From assembly GCA_047602465.1 (NCBI GenBank), contig JASGHF010000001.1:496001-560000 (forward strand): a stretch of 64,000 nt of DNA. Reading direction: 5' to 3'. The notes beneath the pieces were generated by a model. The model ran no database searches and was not told the origin of the DNA. It was given only the letters and a program-made list of their open reading frames with translations. This document shows, in pieces, positions 46,156 through 53,516 of the stretch; position 1 is the stretch's first letter, and the number at the start of each line of letters is the position of its first letter. The position numbers and the translations under genes were made by a program. The stretch comes from JADZAI01 sp047602465. Its GTDB lineage: Bacteria; Pseudomonadota; Alphaproteobacteria; Micropepsales; Micropepsaceae.

Positions 46156-47325
46156 TCAGGGCGCGGCGAAGACCTTGCCGCCGACCAGAAGGCGGCTGCC
46201 CTCACCGGAAGGAAACCTTGCAAAACCAAGGACTTCCGAGGCCCCGCTCGCGTAAACCAGGGTCAGGGAATGGCCGTCGAGCTTGAACCGGCCGGAGGCC
46301 GTAACGCGTGCGGCGAAGCGCGGATTGCGGAAGCCGGACAGGCCCTTGATCTGAAACTGGCCGTCTTCGAGGAAGCGAATCGAATAGTCGATCGGCTCGC
46401 GCTCGGCGTCCCTGAGCGGCCAGTCGCCGGCATTGAAGGCGTCGGAGAACACGAAGGCGCCGCTGAGGGCGGCGCCGCCGCCGGTCGCCCGACGGAAGGC
46501 CCGGTCGTTCAGGCGGATGGTTTCGTCTTCCTGCGACAGCGTCCGGCGCTCCTCGCTGCCGTCCGACCAGCGCAGCACCAGCACCGAACCCTCGATCCGG
46601 TAGCGGCCGCAGCGCCAGGCCGTCGCCGCCGCGCAGGAATGGATGACGTCGATATCGAAGCGTGCGGGCGCGCCGCGATAGACGCCGCCCAGCGGATCGA
46701 AATAAAGCGCCTCGGGCCGCTCGCCATAGGCCCAGCGCATCGTCCCGACATCGAGGAAACCGCGCGCGCCGCTGGCGATGTAGAAGCCGTCGAGGCCGCC
46801 CTCGCCCGGCAGTTCATCCGGTTCGGCCATCTGCGGCGCAGGTTCCGATGCATCCATCAGCGTCAGCGACGAGATGATGCCGCGCGCCTCGCGCTCCACA
46901 CGTCCGAAATTCGCGTCGTCGCCTTCGATGACGATCAGCGTGGCGCGGTCGTCCTTGTCGGCGGTGAGATAGAGGCGGCGGACAGTGCGGCCGGCCGCAT
47001 CGCGAACGCGGCGTTCCTGGCGGTAGACGTCGAAATCGTCGTTCGAGATGTCCTCGGCCTTTCCGGCATCGATGACGGTCTCGTCCTTCCCGCTGCGCTC
47101 GATGAAGTCTTCCAGCGTGTCTTCGGCGTCTTCCTCGCCGAAGCGCGTGAAGATCGACAGCGTCACGCCGCCGCCGGCCGGCGACCACGAGCCGTAGCGC
47201 TGCTCGTCGTTCCGCACCCAGCCTTCAGGCAGCACGAAGCGCGCATAGTCGTAAGCGGTGTCCTTCGCTTGAGCCGCCCCCGCCAGGGCCAGCGCGAACG
47301 CCGCGAGCCGAAGCCCGCAGCGCAT
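46156..47325 (-). CDS. Exported protein of unknown function between clpP and clpX
   Basis: No named family recognised. The 389-residue product has a signal peptide (MRCGLRLAAFALALAGAAQAK). A first domain of about 130 residues (FVLPEGWVRNDEQRYGSWSP to ARGIISSLTLMD) resembles small beta-rich bacterial domains that recur after a leader. The rest holds repeated strands with Trp/Gly and two cysteines near CAAATAWRCGRY. Its start overlaps the clpP stop by one base, so it is cotranslated with clpP. In Caulobacter crescentus the gene in this slot is cicA, a HAD-type protein. This one is unrelated by sequence. Its role is unknown. Confidence 0.8.
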   Translation of the reverse strand: MRCGLRLAAFALALAGAAQAKDTAYDYARFVLPEGWVRNDEQRYGSWSPAGGGVTLSIFTRFGEEDAEDTLEDFIERSGKDETVIDAGKAEDISNDDFDVYRQERRVRDAAGRTVRRLYLTADKDDRATLIVIEGDDANFGRVEREARGIISSLTLMDASEPAPQMAEPDELPGEGGLDGFYIASGARGFLDVGTMRWAYGERPEALYFDPLGGVYRGAPARFDIDVIHSCAAATAWRCGRYRIEGSVLVLRWSDGSEERRTLSQEDETIRLNDRAFRRATGGGAALSGAFVFSDAFNAGDWPLRDAEREPIDYSIRFLEDGQFQIKGLSGFRNPRFAARVTASGRFKLDGHSLTLVYASGASEVLGFARFPSGEGSRLLVGGKVFAAP

Positions 47326-47969
47326 CAGGCCGCGTCGGCGCCGGGACGCTTTTCGAAGACCTCGTCGATGAGGCCGAACTCCTTGGCCTCAAGCGGGGTG
47401 AGGAACTTGTCGCGGTCGAGCATCTTCTCGATCACTTCCACCGGCTGGCCGGTGTGGCGGGCGTAGATCTCGTTCAGGCGGCGTTTGATCTTGACGATCT
47501 CCTGCGCGTAGCTGGCCATGTCGGTGGCCTGGCCCTGATAGCCGCCCGACGGCTGGTGCAGCATCACGCGCGAATTCGGCAGGGCGAAACGCTGGCCCTT
47601 CTGGCCCGCCGCGAGCAGCCACGAGGCGGCGCTGGCGGCCTGGCCGATGCACACGGTGGTGATGGGCGGGCGGATGTATTGCATCGTGTCGTAGATCGCG
47701 AGACCCGAGGTCACCACGCCGCCCGGCGAGTTGATGTACATCGCGATCTCTTTCTTGGGGTTTTCGGCCTCAAGAAACAGGAGCTGGGCGGCGATGAGGG
47801 TCGCCATGCCGTCTTCCACGCCGCCGGTCACGAAGATCACGCGCTCCTTCAGGAGGCGTGAGAAGATGTCGTAGGCGCGTTCGCCGCGGGCGGTGCTTTC
47901 CACCACCATCGGGACCAGCATGTTGTTGACGACATCTCGGGGGTCGCGGTCGATCAGGGCCATCGGCAT
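47325..47969 (-). CDS. clpP: ATP-dependent Clp protease proteolytic subunit ClpP
   Basis: Serine protease ring of ClpXP. The 214-residue product has catalytic serine 113 in CIGQAASAASWLL, histidine 138 in VMLHQPSGG, and aspartate 187 in MLDRDKFLTP. The serine loop has AASAAS rather than the AASMG seen in E. coli ClpP, but the serine is intact. It follows tig downstream of a hairpin. Confidence 0.95.
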   Translation of the reverse strand: MPMALIDRDPRDVVNNMLVPMVVESTARGERAYDIFSRLLKERVIFVTGGVEDGMATLIAAQLLFLEAENPKKEIAMYINSPGGVVTSGLAIYDTMQYIRPPITTVCIGQAASAASWLLAAGQKGQRFALPNSRVMLHQPSGGYQGQATDMASYAQEIVKIKRRLNEIYARHTGQPVEVIEKMLDRDKFLTPLEAKEFGLIDEVFEKRPGADAA

Positions 47970-48003
47970 CCGTCCTAATTGAGTCGGTGCATCATATAGG
48001 AAA

Positions 48004-48030
48004 CCGGCCCCGGTTTTTCACCGGGGCCGG
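48004..48030 (-). terminator. Hairpin between tig and clpP
   Basis: ccggccccgg (48004-48013) and ccggggccgg (48021-48030) form a strong 10-base stem extended by one T-A pair. On the minus strand it is followed only by TTTCC, so it may allow partial read-through into clpP. It lies 19 bases after the tig stop. Confidence 0.6.
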
Positions 48031-48049
48031 AATTCGTACCTTGACGGGA

Positions 48050-49399
48050 TCAAGCCGCCTCTTCGCCTTCCGGATCGGCGAACAGCTCCTCGCGCGACAC
48101 GGTCTTGTCTTCCACCTTCGCCATGGCGACGATGAAGTCGACGACCTTGTCCTCGTAGAGCGGGGCGCGGATCTGGGCGAGGGCCTGCGGGTTCTTCTGG
48201 TAGAATTCGAACACCTGCTGCTCCTGGCCCGGATAGCGGCGCGCCTCGTTGGCGACGGCGCGGCCCAGTTCTTCCTGGGTCAGGTCGAGGCTGTTCAGGC
48301 GGCCGATCTCGGCCAGCACGAGGCCCAGGCGCACGCGGCGCTCGGCGATCTTCCTGTACTCGGCCTTCAGCTCGTCTTCGGTCTTGCCCTCGTCCTCGAA
48401 GGTCTTCTTCTCGCGGTCGAGTTCGCCCAGCACGGCCTTCCAGATCGCGTCGAACTCGGCCTCGACCATGCCCTGCGGCAGTTCGAAGTCATGCGCCTTG
48501 TCCAGCGCGTCGAGCAGGTTGCGCTTGATGTGGGTGCGGCCGGCGCGGGCGAAATCGGCGCCCATCTGGTCGCGGATCAGCTCCTTCAGCTTGTCGAGGC
48601 TCTCGATGCCCAGCTTCGCGGCGAAGGCGTCGTCGATCTCGACCTTGTCGGCGCCCAGCACGTCCTTGACGGTTACGGCGAAGACGGCGGCCTTACCGGC
48701 GAGGTCGGGCGAGTTGTAGTTTTCCGGGAAGGTCACGTTGACGTCGCGGGCATCGCCCGCCTTCACGCCGACGAGCTGGTCTTCAAAGCCCGGGATGAAC
48801 ATGCCCGAGCCGAGCACGAGCATGAAGTCGTCGGCCTTGCCGCCGTCGAACGGCACGCCGTCGATCTTGCCTTCGAAGTCGATCTTGAGCTGGTCGCCCG
48901 TCTCGGCCGCCGCGCCCTCGCCCTTGGTGGTGAAGCTGCGCTGCTGGTCGGCCATGCGGCCGATCGCCTTTTCGATGTCGTCGGAGGGCACTTCGGCCGT
49001 CAGGCGCGTCAGCGACAGGGTCGCCGGATCGACCGGGGTGAACTCAGGCATCACGTCGACCGTGACGTTGAAGGTCAGGTCGGTCTTGCCGGCCAGTAGG
49101 TCGTCTTCCTTGGCGGTCAGTTCGACCTTGGGCGGCTGGGCCGGGCGCAGCTTGCGCTCGGCGACGGCGGCCTGCGTGGCGCTGTCGATCGTCTCGTTGA
49201 CGACTTCGCCCATGACCGACTTGCCGTAGGTCTTCTTCATGTGGGCCATCGGCACCTTGCCAGGACGGAAGCCCTTGAGCTGGACCTTGTCCTTGATCTC
49301 CGACAGCTTGCCGTCGACCTTGGCGTCGAGATCGGCGCGCGGCACCAGAATGGCGAACTCGCGCTTCAGACCTTCATTGGTGATCTCGGTGACCTGCAT
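48050..49399 (-). CDS. tig: Trigger factor (ribosome-associated chaperone)
   Basis: Ribosome-bound chaperone and prolyl isomerase. The 449-residue product has the ribosome-binding segment GFRPGKVPMAHMKKTYG near residue 42. The FKBP-type domain (about residues 160-245) has FEGKIDGVPFDGGKADDF and FIPGFEDQLVGVKAGD. A C-terminal helical chaperone region ends acidic (EGEEAA). Length is normal. It is upstream of clpP, the conserved tig-clp arrangement. Confidence 0.96.
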   Translation of the reverse strand: MQVTEITNEGLKREFAILVPRADLDAKVDGKLSEIKDKVQLKGFRPGKVPMAHMKKTYGKSVMGEVVNETIDSATQAAVAERKLRPAQPPKVELTAKEDDLLAGKTDLTFNVTVDVMPEFTPVDPATLSLTRLTAEVPSDDIEKAIGRMADQQRSFTTKGEGAAAETGDQLKIDFEGKIDGVPFDGGKADDFMLVLGSGMFIPGFEDQLVGVKAGDARDVNVTFPENYNSPDLAGKAAVFAVTVKDVLGADKVEIDDAFAAKLGIESLDKLKELIRDQMGADFARAGRTHIKRNLLDALDKAHDFELPQGMVEAEFDAIWKAVLGELDREKKTFEDEGKTEDELKAEYRKIAERRVRLGLVLAEIGRLNSLDLTQEELGRAVANEARRYPGQEQQVFEFYQKNPQALAQIRAPLYEDKVVDFIVAMAKVEDKTVSREELFADPEGEEAA

Positions 49400-49468
49400 C
49401 GAACCTGTTCCTGTCTCGCCGGGGCGCCTTGAGGCCCCTCAAAATATCGTTGTCGCCGGCAGGGGACG

Positions 49469-49553
49469 TGGTGCGGGCGGAGGGACTTGAACCCCCACGG
49501 CTTGCGCCGTCGGTACCTAAAACCGGTGCGTCTACCAATTCCGCCACGCCCGC
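49469..49553 (-). tRNA. tRNA-Leu (anticodon TAG)
   Basis: Eighty-five bases including an encoded CCA. The acceptor arms GCGGGCG and CGCCCGC pair fully. The anticodon loop TTTAGGT gives TAG, and the long variable arm CGGCGCAAGCCG is typical for tRNA-Leu. The outermost anticodon-stem pair is mismatched (C-A). The T arm GGTTCAAGTCC is present. Confidence 0.92.
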
Positions 49554-49658
49554 ACGGGCAAGCCCGCCTGCCGACGGAAGCCGGGCGGTATAGCAAGGGG
49601 AAATGGCGGGGGAAAGGCGGAGAGCGGGGAAAATTAGCCCCGGCGACCCGCTTCCGCC

Positions 49659-50684
49659 CTAGCCCTTGCCTGCCGTACCACGGAGCGCGCCCGGGCTTTG
49701 CCCGGTCCACCGCTTGAAAGCGCGGGAGAATGCGGCAGGGTCGGAAAAACCCAGCAAATAGGCGGTTTCGTTGACCGAAACCTTCCGGCTGGCGAGATAA
49801 TCCACGGCGAGGCGGTATCGCAGGTCGTCGAGTATCCCGGCGAAGGTCACATTCTCGGCACGCAGCCGGCGGAACACGGTCTGGCGGCTCGCTCCCAGGT
49901 CTTTCGCGACGGTTTCCATGTTTGCCGTGCCGGTATGCAGAATCGGCAACAGCAGACGCTCGATCCGGCCACGCAGGGTTTTCGCCCCATCCAGCACCGC
50001 CAGCAGCGCCTCTGCCCGCTCGCTGAAAATGCCGAAGACATAGCGCGGCGTCGTCGCGATAGGCGTGGCCAGCCAGGCCGGATCAATCGACATGGCGTTG
50101 CGGCGCGCGCCGAAGGTGACCGGCGCCCGAAAGACCCGCTCATACTCTGCGGCATGCGCAGGCGCGTCGTGCGTCACCTCGATGGCGCGCACCAGCGGCG
50201 TTTCGCCGAACTGGCGCGTGCCGGCAACCATGCGCGCGAAGGTTGCCTCCGTCAGTTCGGGGAATACGTTCGGGTTGCGCCGCGCGTCGACCACCCACAG
50301 CGCCCCGCTTTCGCGCACCAGACGAAAGCGGTCACCCTCCTCGGCGCCTTCGAACTCGATGACCAGCCGGCCGTAGCGGTTCAATTGCATCAGCGCGTCT
50401 TCCATCGTCGCCGCCGCAAAGCCGATGAGGCCAACGACGGAGATTTCGTCGAGACGCATCGTCTCGCCGAAATGCAGGCCGAGCGCCGGATCGCCGCTCA
50501 ACTGCTTTCCCGCCCGCATCAGCGCGATGTAGCGCGCGAGCGGCACGCGCAAATCCTGCTCTGCGATGTCCGCCTCGCTCACCTCGCTCGCGTTCAGAAG
50601 CGCCTGCCGCTCCGCACCGCGGGAAACGGCAAACTGGAGCAGGCCGCGAAACAACCCTGCCGAGACAGTGAGTTCAGCTGTCAC
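49659..50684 (-). CDS. AraC family transcriptional regulator
   Basis: The 341-residue protein has an N-terminal ligand-binding domain of the arabinose-binding type (Arabinose_bd), with QDLRVPLARYIALMRAG and ALGLHFGETM. The C-terminal double helix-turn-helix includes METVAKDLGASRQTVFRRL, then VNETAYLLGFSDPAAFSRAF and KRWTGQSPGALR. It is divergent from the DUF2306 gene, with 104 bases between them, and may control it. The effector is unknown. It lies about 100 bases from tRNA-Leu. Confidence 0.9.
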   Translation of the reverse strand: MTAELTVSAGLFRGLLQFAVSRGAERQALLNASEVSEADIAEQDLRVPLARYIALMRAGKQLSGDPALGLHFGETMRLDEISVVGLIGFAAATMEDALMQLNRYGRLVIEFEGAEEGDRFRLVRESGALWVVDARRNPNVFPELTEATFARMVAGTRQFGETPLVRAIEVTHDAPAHAAEYERVFRAPVTFGARRNAMSIDPAWLATPIATTPRYVFGIFSERAEALLAVLDGAKTLRGRIERLLLPILHTGTANMETVAKDLGASRQTVFRRLRAENVTFAGILDDLRYRLAVDYLASRKVSVNETAYLLGFSDPAAFSRAFKRWTGQSPGALRGTAGKG

Positions 50685-50788
50685 AGCCGCCCGCCCTGCA
50701 ACCTGAAGTCATGCAATTGGTCCCGGCCGCCATGTTCCCCCGCGCGCCGCCAGCTAACGGTGCCGTCAGAACGCAAATTGACAGGCCA

Positions 50789-51580
50789 GACATGACCGAC
50801 ACCGTCGTCCCTTGCCGCAACCCTAGCCCGGCGGCCGACAAGGCGCTGGCGGCGTCGGCTACACTTTGGTTCGCGGTCGCGCTCGTCGGCCAGTGGCTGT
50901 TCCTTGTCTTCATCGCCGGGTTCTACGGCCCCTCCACGTTGACCGGAAACTTCCACGACTGGAACCGCAATCCGATGCTGCCGAACGGCTATATCGAGGG
51001 GAACACATTCGGAAATCTCGCCTTCGCCAGCCATGTCATCCTGGCGGCGATCATCGCGTTCGGCGGCGTGCTGCAGCTGATCCCGCAGATCCGCCGACGC
51101 GCCCCGGCCTTCCATCGCTGGAACGGCCGCATCTTCATGGTGACGGCGCTGGGCGCCTGCATAAGCGGCGTGATGATCAACATCTCGCACGGCAAGCTCT
51201 CGCCGCCGACGACCATCAACGCGGTTCTCGCCTTTGCCTTCCTCGTGCTGGCCTGGCGCGCGATCCGCCGGCGCGACGTCGCTACGCACCGGCGCTGGGC
51301 GCTGCGATCGTTTCTCGTCGTCAACGGCGTCTTCTTCATCCGCGTCGGCCTGTTCGGTTCGATCCTGCTGACCGGCGAATTCAACAAGGCGTTTGCCGAT
51401 GTCTGGGCGTATGGCTCGTATCTGGTGCCGCTCGCTTTGCTGGAGCTCTATTTCCTCGCACAGCGCAAAGGCAGCCCGCGTGTGAAGATGGCGGCCGCCG
51501 CCGGCCTCACCGTCATCGCGGGACTCACGGCCGTTGGCGTGCTCGCTGTGCAGATGATCGTCTGGGCGCCGCTGCTCTAG
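50789..51580 (+). CDS. DUF2306 domain-containing membrane protein
   Basis: Function unknown. The 263-residue protein has about eight hydrophobic segments. The family motif is around FASHVILAAIIAFGGVLQLIPQIRR, with conserved RAPAFHRWNGRIF and the histidine of INISHGKLSP. Such proteins are inner-membrane. I prefer the start at 50789 (MTDTVVPCRNPSP); 50711 is also in frame. It is divergent from the AraC gene and ends 4 bases into the TfoX gene on the other strand. Confidence 0.85.
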   Translation, partial: DMTDTVVPCRNPSPAADKALAASATLWFAVALVGQWLFLVFIAGFYGPSTLTGNFHDWNRNPMLPNGYIEGNTFGNLAFASHVILAAIIAFGGVLQLIPQIRRRAPAFHRWNGRIFMVTALGACISGVMINISHGKLSPPTTINAVLAFAFLVLAWRAIRRRDVATHRRWALRSFLVVNGVFFIRVGLFGSILLTGEFNKAFADVWAYGSYLVPLALLELYFLAQRKGSPRVKMAAAAGLTVIAGLTAVGVLAVQMIVWAPLL

Positions 51581-51960
51581 CGCGGCTTTGCGCGTGTCTT
51601 TCGCGGCTTGCGGACGGCCTTGGCCTTCAGCGCCGTCCGGAAGGCCCGTTCCGACCAGCGGCGCAGTTCGTCCTCGTCTTCGTAGAGACTGGCCGGCATG
51701 GTGAAATAGGCGGAGTTCCAGACCATCTTCGACTTCGGGTTCGTCCAGACGAACTCCTCGCAGCCCTCGGCCTCGAAGGCGGCGCGCGAATCGGCGTCGG
51801 CCTTCAGGTAGATCTGGTCGTTGAAGATCGCCGCGAACATCGTATCGCCCAGATAGACCCCGCCCCCGCCGAAGAAGCGCTTCACGCTCACCCGCCCGAA
51901 CGGCGCGAAGACCTCCTGCACCCAGAGCTTGAAGTCGGGGGACACTACGGCGCTCTCCAA
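51577..51960 (-). CDS. TfoX/Sxy N-terminal family protein
   Basis: The 127-residue protein matches the TfoX N-terminal domain: WVQEVFAPFGRVSVKRFFGGGGVYLGD is followed by FAAIFNDQIYLKAD and FVWTNPKSKMVWNSAYFTMP. The C-terminus is strongly basic (KAKAVRKPRKTRAKPR). In gammaproteobacteria the full-length relatives control competence. Here only the N-terminal domain is present and its role is unknown. It overlaps the convergent DUF2306 gene by 4 bases. Confidence 0.87.
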   Translation of the reverse strand: MESAVVSPDFKLWVQEVFAPFGRVSVKRFFGGGGVYLGDTMFAAIFNDQIYLKADADSRAAFEAEGCEEFVWTNPKSKMVWNSAYFTMPASLYEDEDELRRWSERAFRTALKAKAVRKPRKTRAKPR

Positions 51961-51981
51961 TGCCCGTTACTGAAGCCAAAC

Positions 51982-52011
51982 TGTCATGGTCGGCCTTCGC
52001 GGACCATGACA
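51982..52011. repeat. Extragenic palindrome tgtcatggtc type
   Basis: tgtcatggtc (51982-51991) pairs with gaccatgaca (52002-52011) over a short GC loop. A related palindrome is at 53473-53507. It lies just upstream of the TfoX gene. Confidence 0.7.
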
Positions 52012-52064
52012 CTGGAGGACGTGGGAATGGCTATGCGTTCTCCGGCAGAGGCCGCACCCTAACC

Positions 52065-52093
52065 TGTCATCCCGGCATTGAGCCGGGATGACA
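52065..52093. repeat. Extragenic palindrome tgtcatcccggc type
   Basis: A perfect 12-base stem, tgtcatcccggc (52065-52076) with gccgggatgaca (52082-52093), encloses attga. It lies 11 bases after the stop of the cystathionine gamma-synthase family gene but has no T tract. The sequence type recurs in alphaproteobacterial intergenic DNA. Confidence 0.7.
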
Positions 52094-52104
52094 AGACGCA
52101 TTGA

Positions 52105-53394
52105 CTAGACCGCCGCGAGCGCCTGATCGACGTCGGCGATCAGGTCGCGGCTGTCTTCGATGCCGATGGAGATGCGGACCAGATCGCCGGTGATGCCATA
52201 GCGCTCCTTGTCGGCCGGCGAGTAGTCGAGATGCGTCGTCGTCGCGGGATGCGAGGCGAGGCTCTCCGTGCCGCCGAGGCTGACCGCCAGCTTGATGACC
52301 TTCAGGCTGTCGAGGAACTTGAAGGCCTCCGGCTCGCCGCCCTTCACGCGGATCGAGAAGGTCGATCCGACGCCGGTGCATTGCGAGGCGAAGATGCGCG
52401 CCTGATCGGACCCGGCGGGCAGATTGCCGAGCCACAGCACCTTCTGCACCTTGGGGTGGCGTTCCAGAAAGCCGCAGACGATGCGGGCATTCTCGGTCGC
52501 GCGGCTGATGCGAAGTTCCAGCGTCTCCAGGCTGCGGCACAGCATCCAGGCGGTGTGCGGATCGAGCGTCGAACCCAGCGACGAGCGCATCGGCGCGATC
52601 GGCTTCATCGCATCCATCGAACCCAGCACCGCGCCGCCGACGATGTCGGAATGGCCGCCGACATATTTGGTCAGCGAATACATCGCGTAGTCGGCGCCCA
52701 GCGTCAGCGGCTTCTGCCAGATCGGCCCGAGGAACGTGTTGTCGACGCAGACCGCCGGGCGATAGCCGTTGCGCTCCAGCTTCTTCGCGATGGCGACGAC
52801 GCCGGAAATGTCGGTCAGCTCGTTGGTCGGGTTGGCCGGGGTTTCCAGCATGATGGCCGAAAGCCGCCCACCCTTCTTCGCCGCCTCCTCGTCCGCCGCG
52901 CGCATCAGCGCCTCGATCTTGTCCAGCGGCGTGCCGACCGGCAGCGGCGCGTGGCCGATGCCGAATTGCGGGAAGATGTTGAGCAGCAAACCCTCGGTGC
53001 CGCCATAGAGCGGCTCGGAGTTCATCACCACGTCGCCGGGGCGCGAAAGCGCCAGCAGCACCGAGGAAATCGCCGCCATGCCCGAAGCGAAGACCAGCGC
53101 CTTCTCGGCCTGTTCCCAGATCGCCAGGCGGTCTTCCAGAATTTCGAGGTTGGGATTGTTGAAGCGCGAATAGACGAGGCCGAATTCCTCGCCCGGCGCG
53201 CGCTGGGCGAGGCCCTTGCGCAGCGCGAACTGGCGCTTGCCGTCTTCGGCGGATTTGAAGGCGAAGGTGGATGTCTGGAACAGCGGCGGCTTGATCGACC
53301 CTTCCGACAAGGCCGGGTCGTAGCCGAAGCTCATCATCTGGGTTTGCGGGCGCAGCGCCTGTCCGGCGACGTCTGTCTTGCGATAGCGGCTCAT
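52105..53394 (-). CDS. Cystathionine gamma-synthase family PLP enzyme
   Basis: Sulfur amino acid enzyme of the Cys/Met metabolism PLP family. The 429-residue product has GYDPALSEGSIKPPLFQTSTF near the N-terminus. Further family segments are FASGMAAISSVLLALSRPGD, VDNTFLGPIWQKPLTLGADY, and the PLP-lysine motif YSLTKYVGGHSDIVGG. SLGGTESLASHPATTTH is at the end. It could be cystathionine gamma-synthase, a beta- or gamma-lyase or a homoserine sulfhydrylase. The reaction cannot be fixed from sequence alone. The start at 53394 (MSRYRKTDVAGQALRP) is preferred over 53436. Confidence 0.9.
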   Translation of the reverse strand: MSRYRKTDVAGQALRPQTQMMSFGYDPALSEGSIKPPLFQTSTFAFKSAEDGKRQFALRKGLAQRAPGEEFGLVYSRFNNPNLEILEDRLAIWEQAEKALVFASGMAAISSVLLALSRPGDVVMNSEPLYGGTEGLLLNIFPQFGIGHAPLPVGTPLDKIEALMRAADEEAAKKGGRLSAIMLETPANPTNELTDISGVVAIAKKLERNGYRPAVCVDNTFLGPIWQKPLTLGADYAMYSLTKYVGGHSDIVGGAVLGSMDAMKPIAPMRSSLGSTLDPHTAWMLCRSLETLELRISRATENARIVCGFLERHPKVQKVLWLGNLPAGSDQARIFASQCTGVGSTFSIRVKGGEPEAFKFLDSLKVIKLAVSLGGTESLASHPATTTHLDYSPADKERYGITGDLVRISIGIEDSRDLIADVDQALAAV

Positions 53395-53472
53395 GAGTCT
53401 CCTGAAACCCGCGTCAGGCGCAGGCACGAGACTCATACATGGTTTGCTGACGTTGCGTCAGGGGCTTTCCAG

Positions 53473-53507
53473 AATTGTCATGGCCCGCGCCGCGGACCAT
53501 GACAATT
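53473..53507. repeat. Extragenic palindrome aattgtcatggc type
   Basis: aattgtcatgg (53473-53483) and ccatgacaatt (53497-53507) form an 11-base stem, with further pairing of cgcg inside. It shares TGTCATGG...CCATGACA with the palindrome at 51982-52011. It lies just after the HEPN-like gene stop (53517) on the minus strand, without a T tract. Confidence 0.7.
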
Positions 53508-53516
53508 TCGGTGGGC

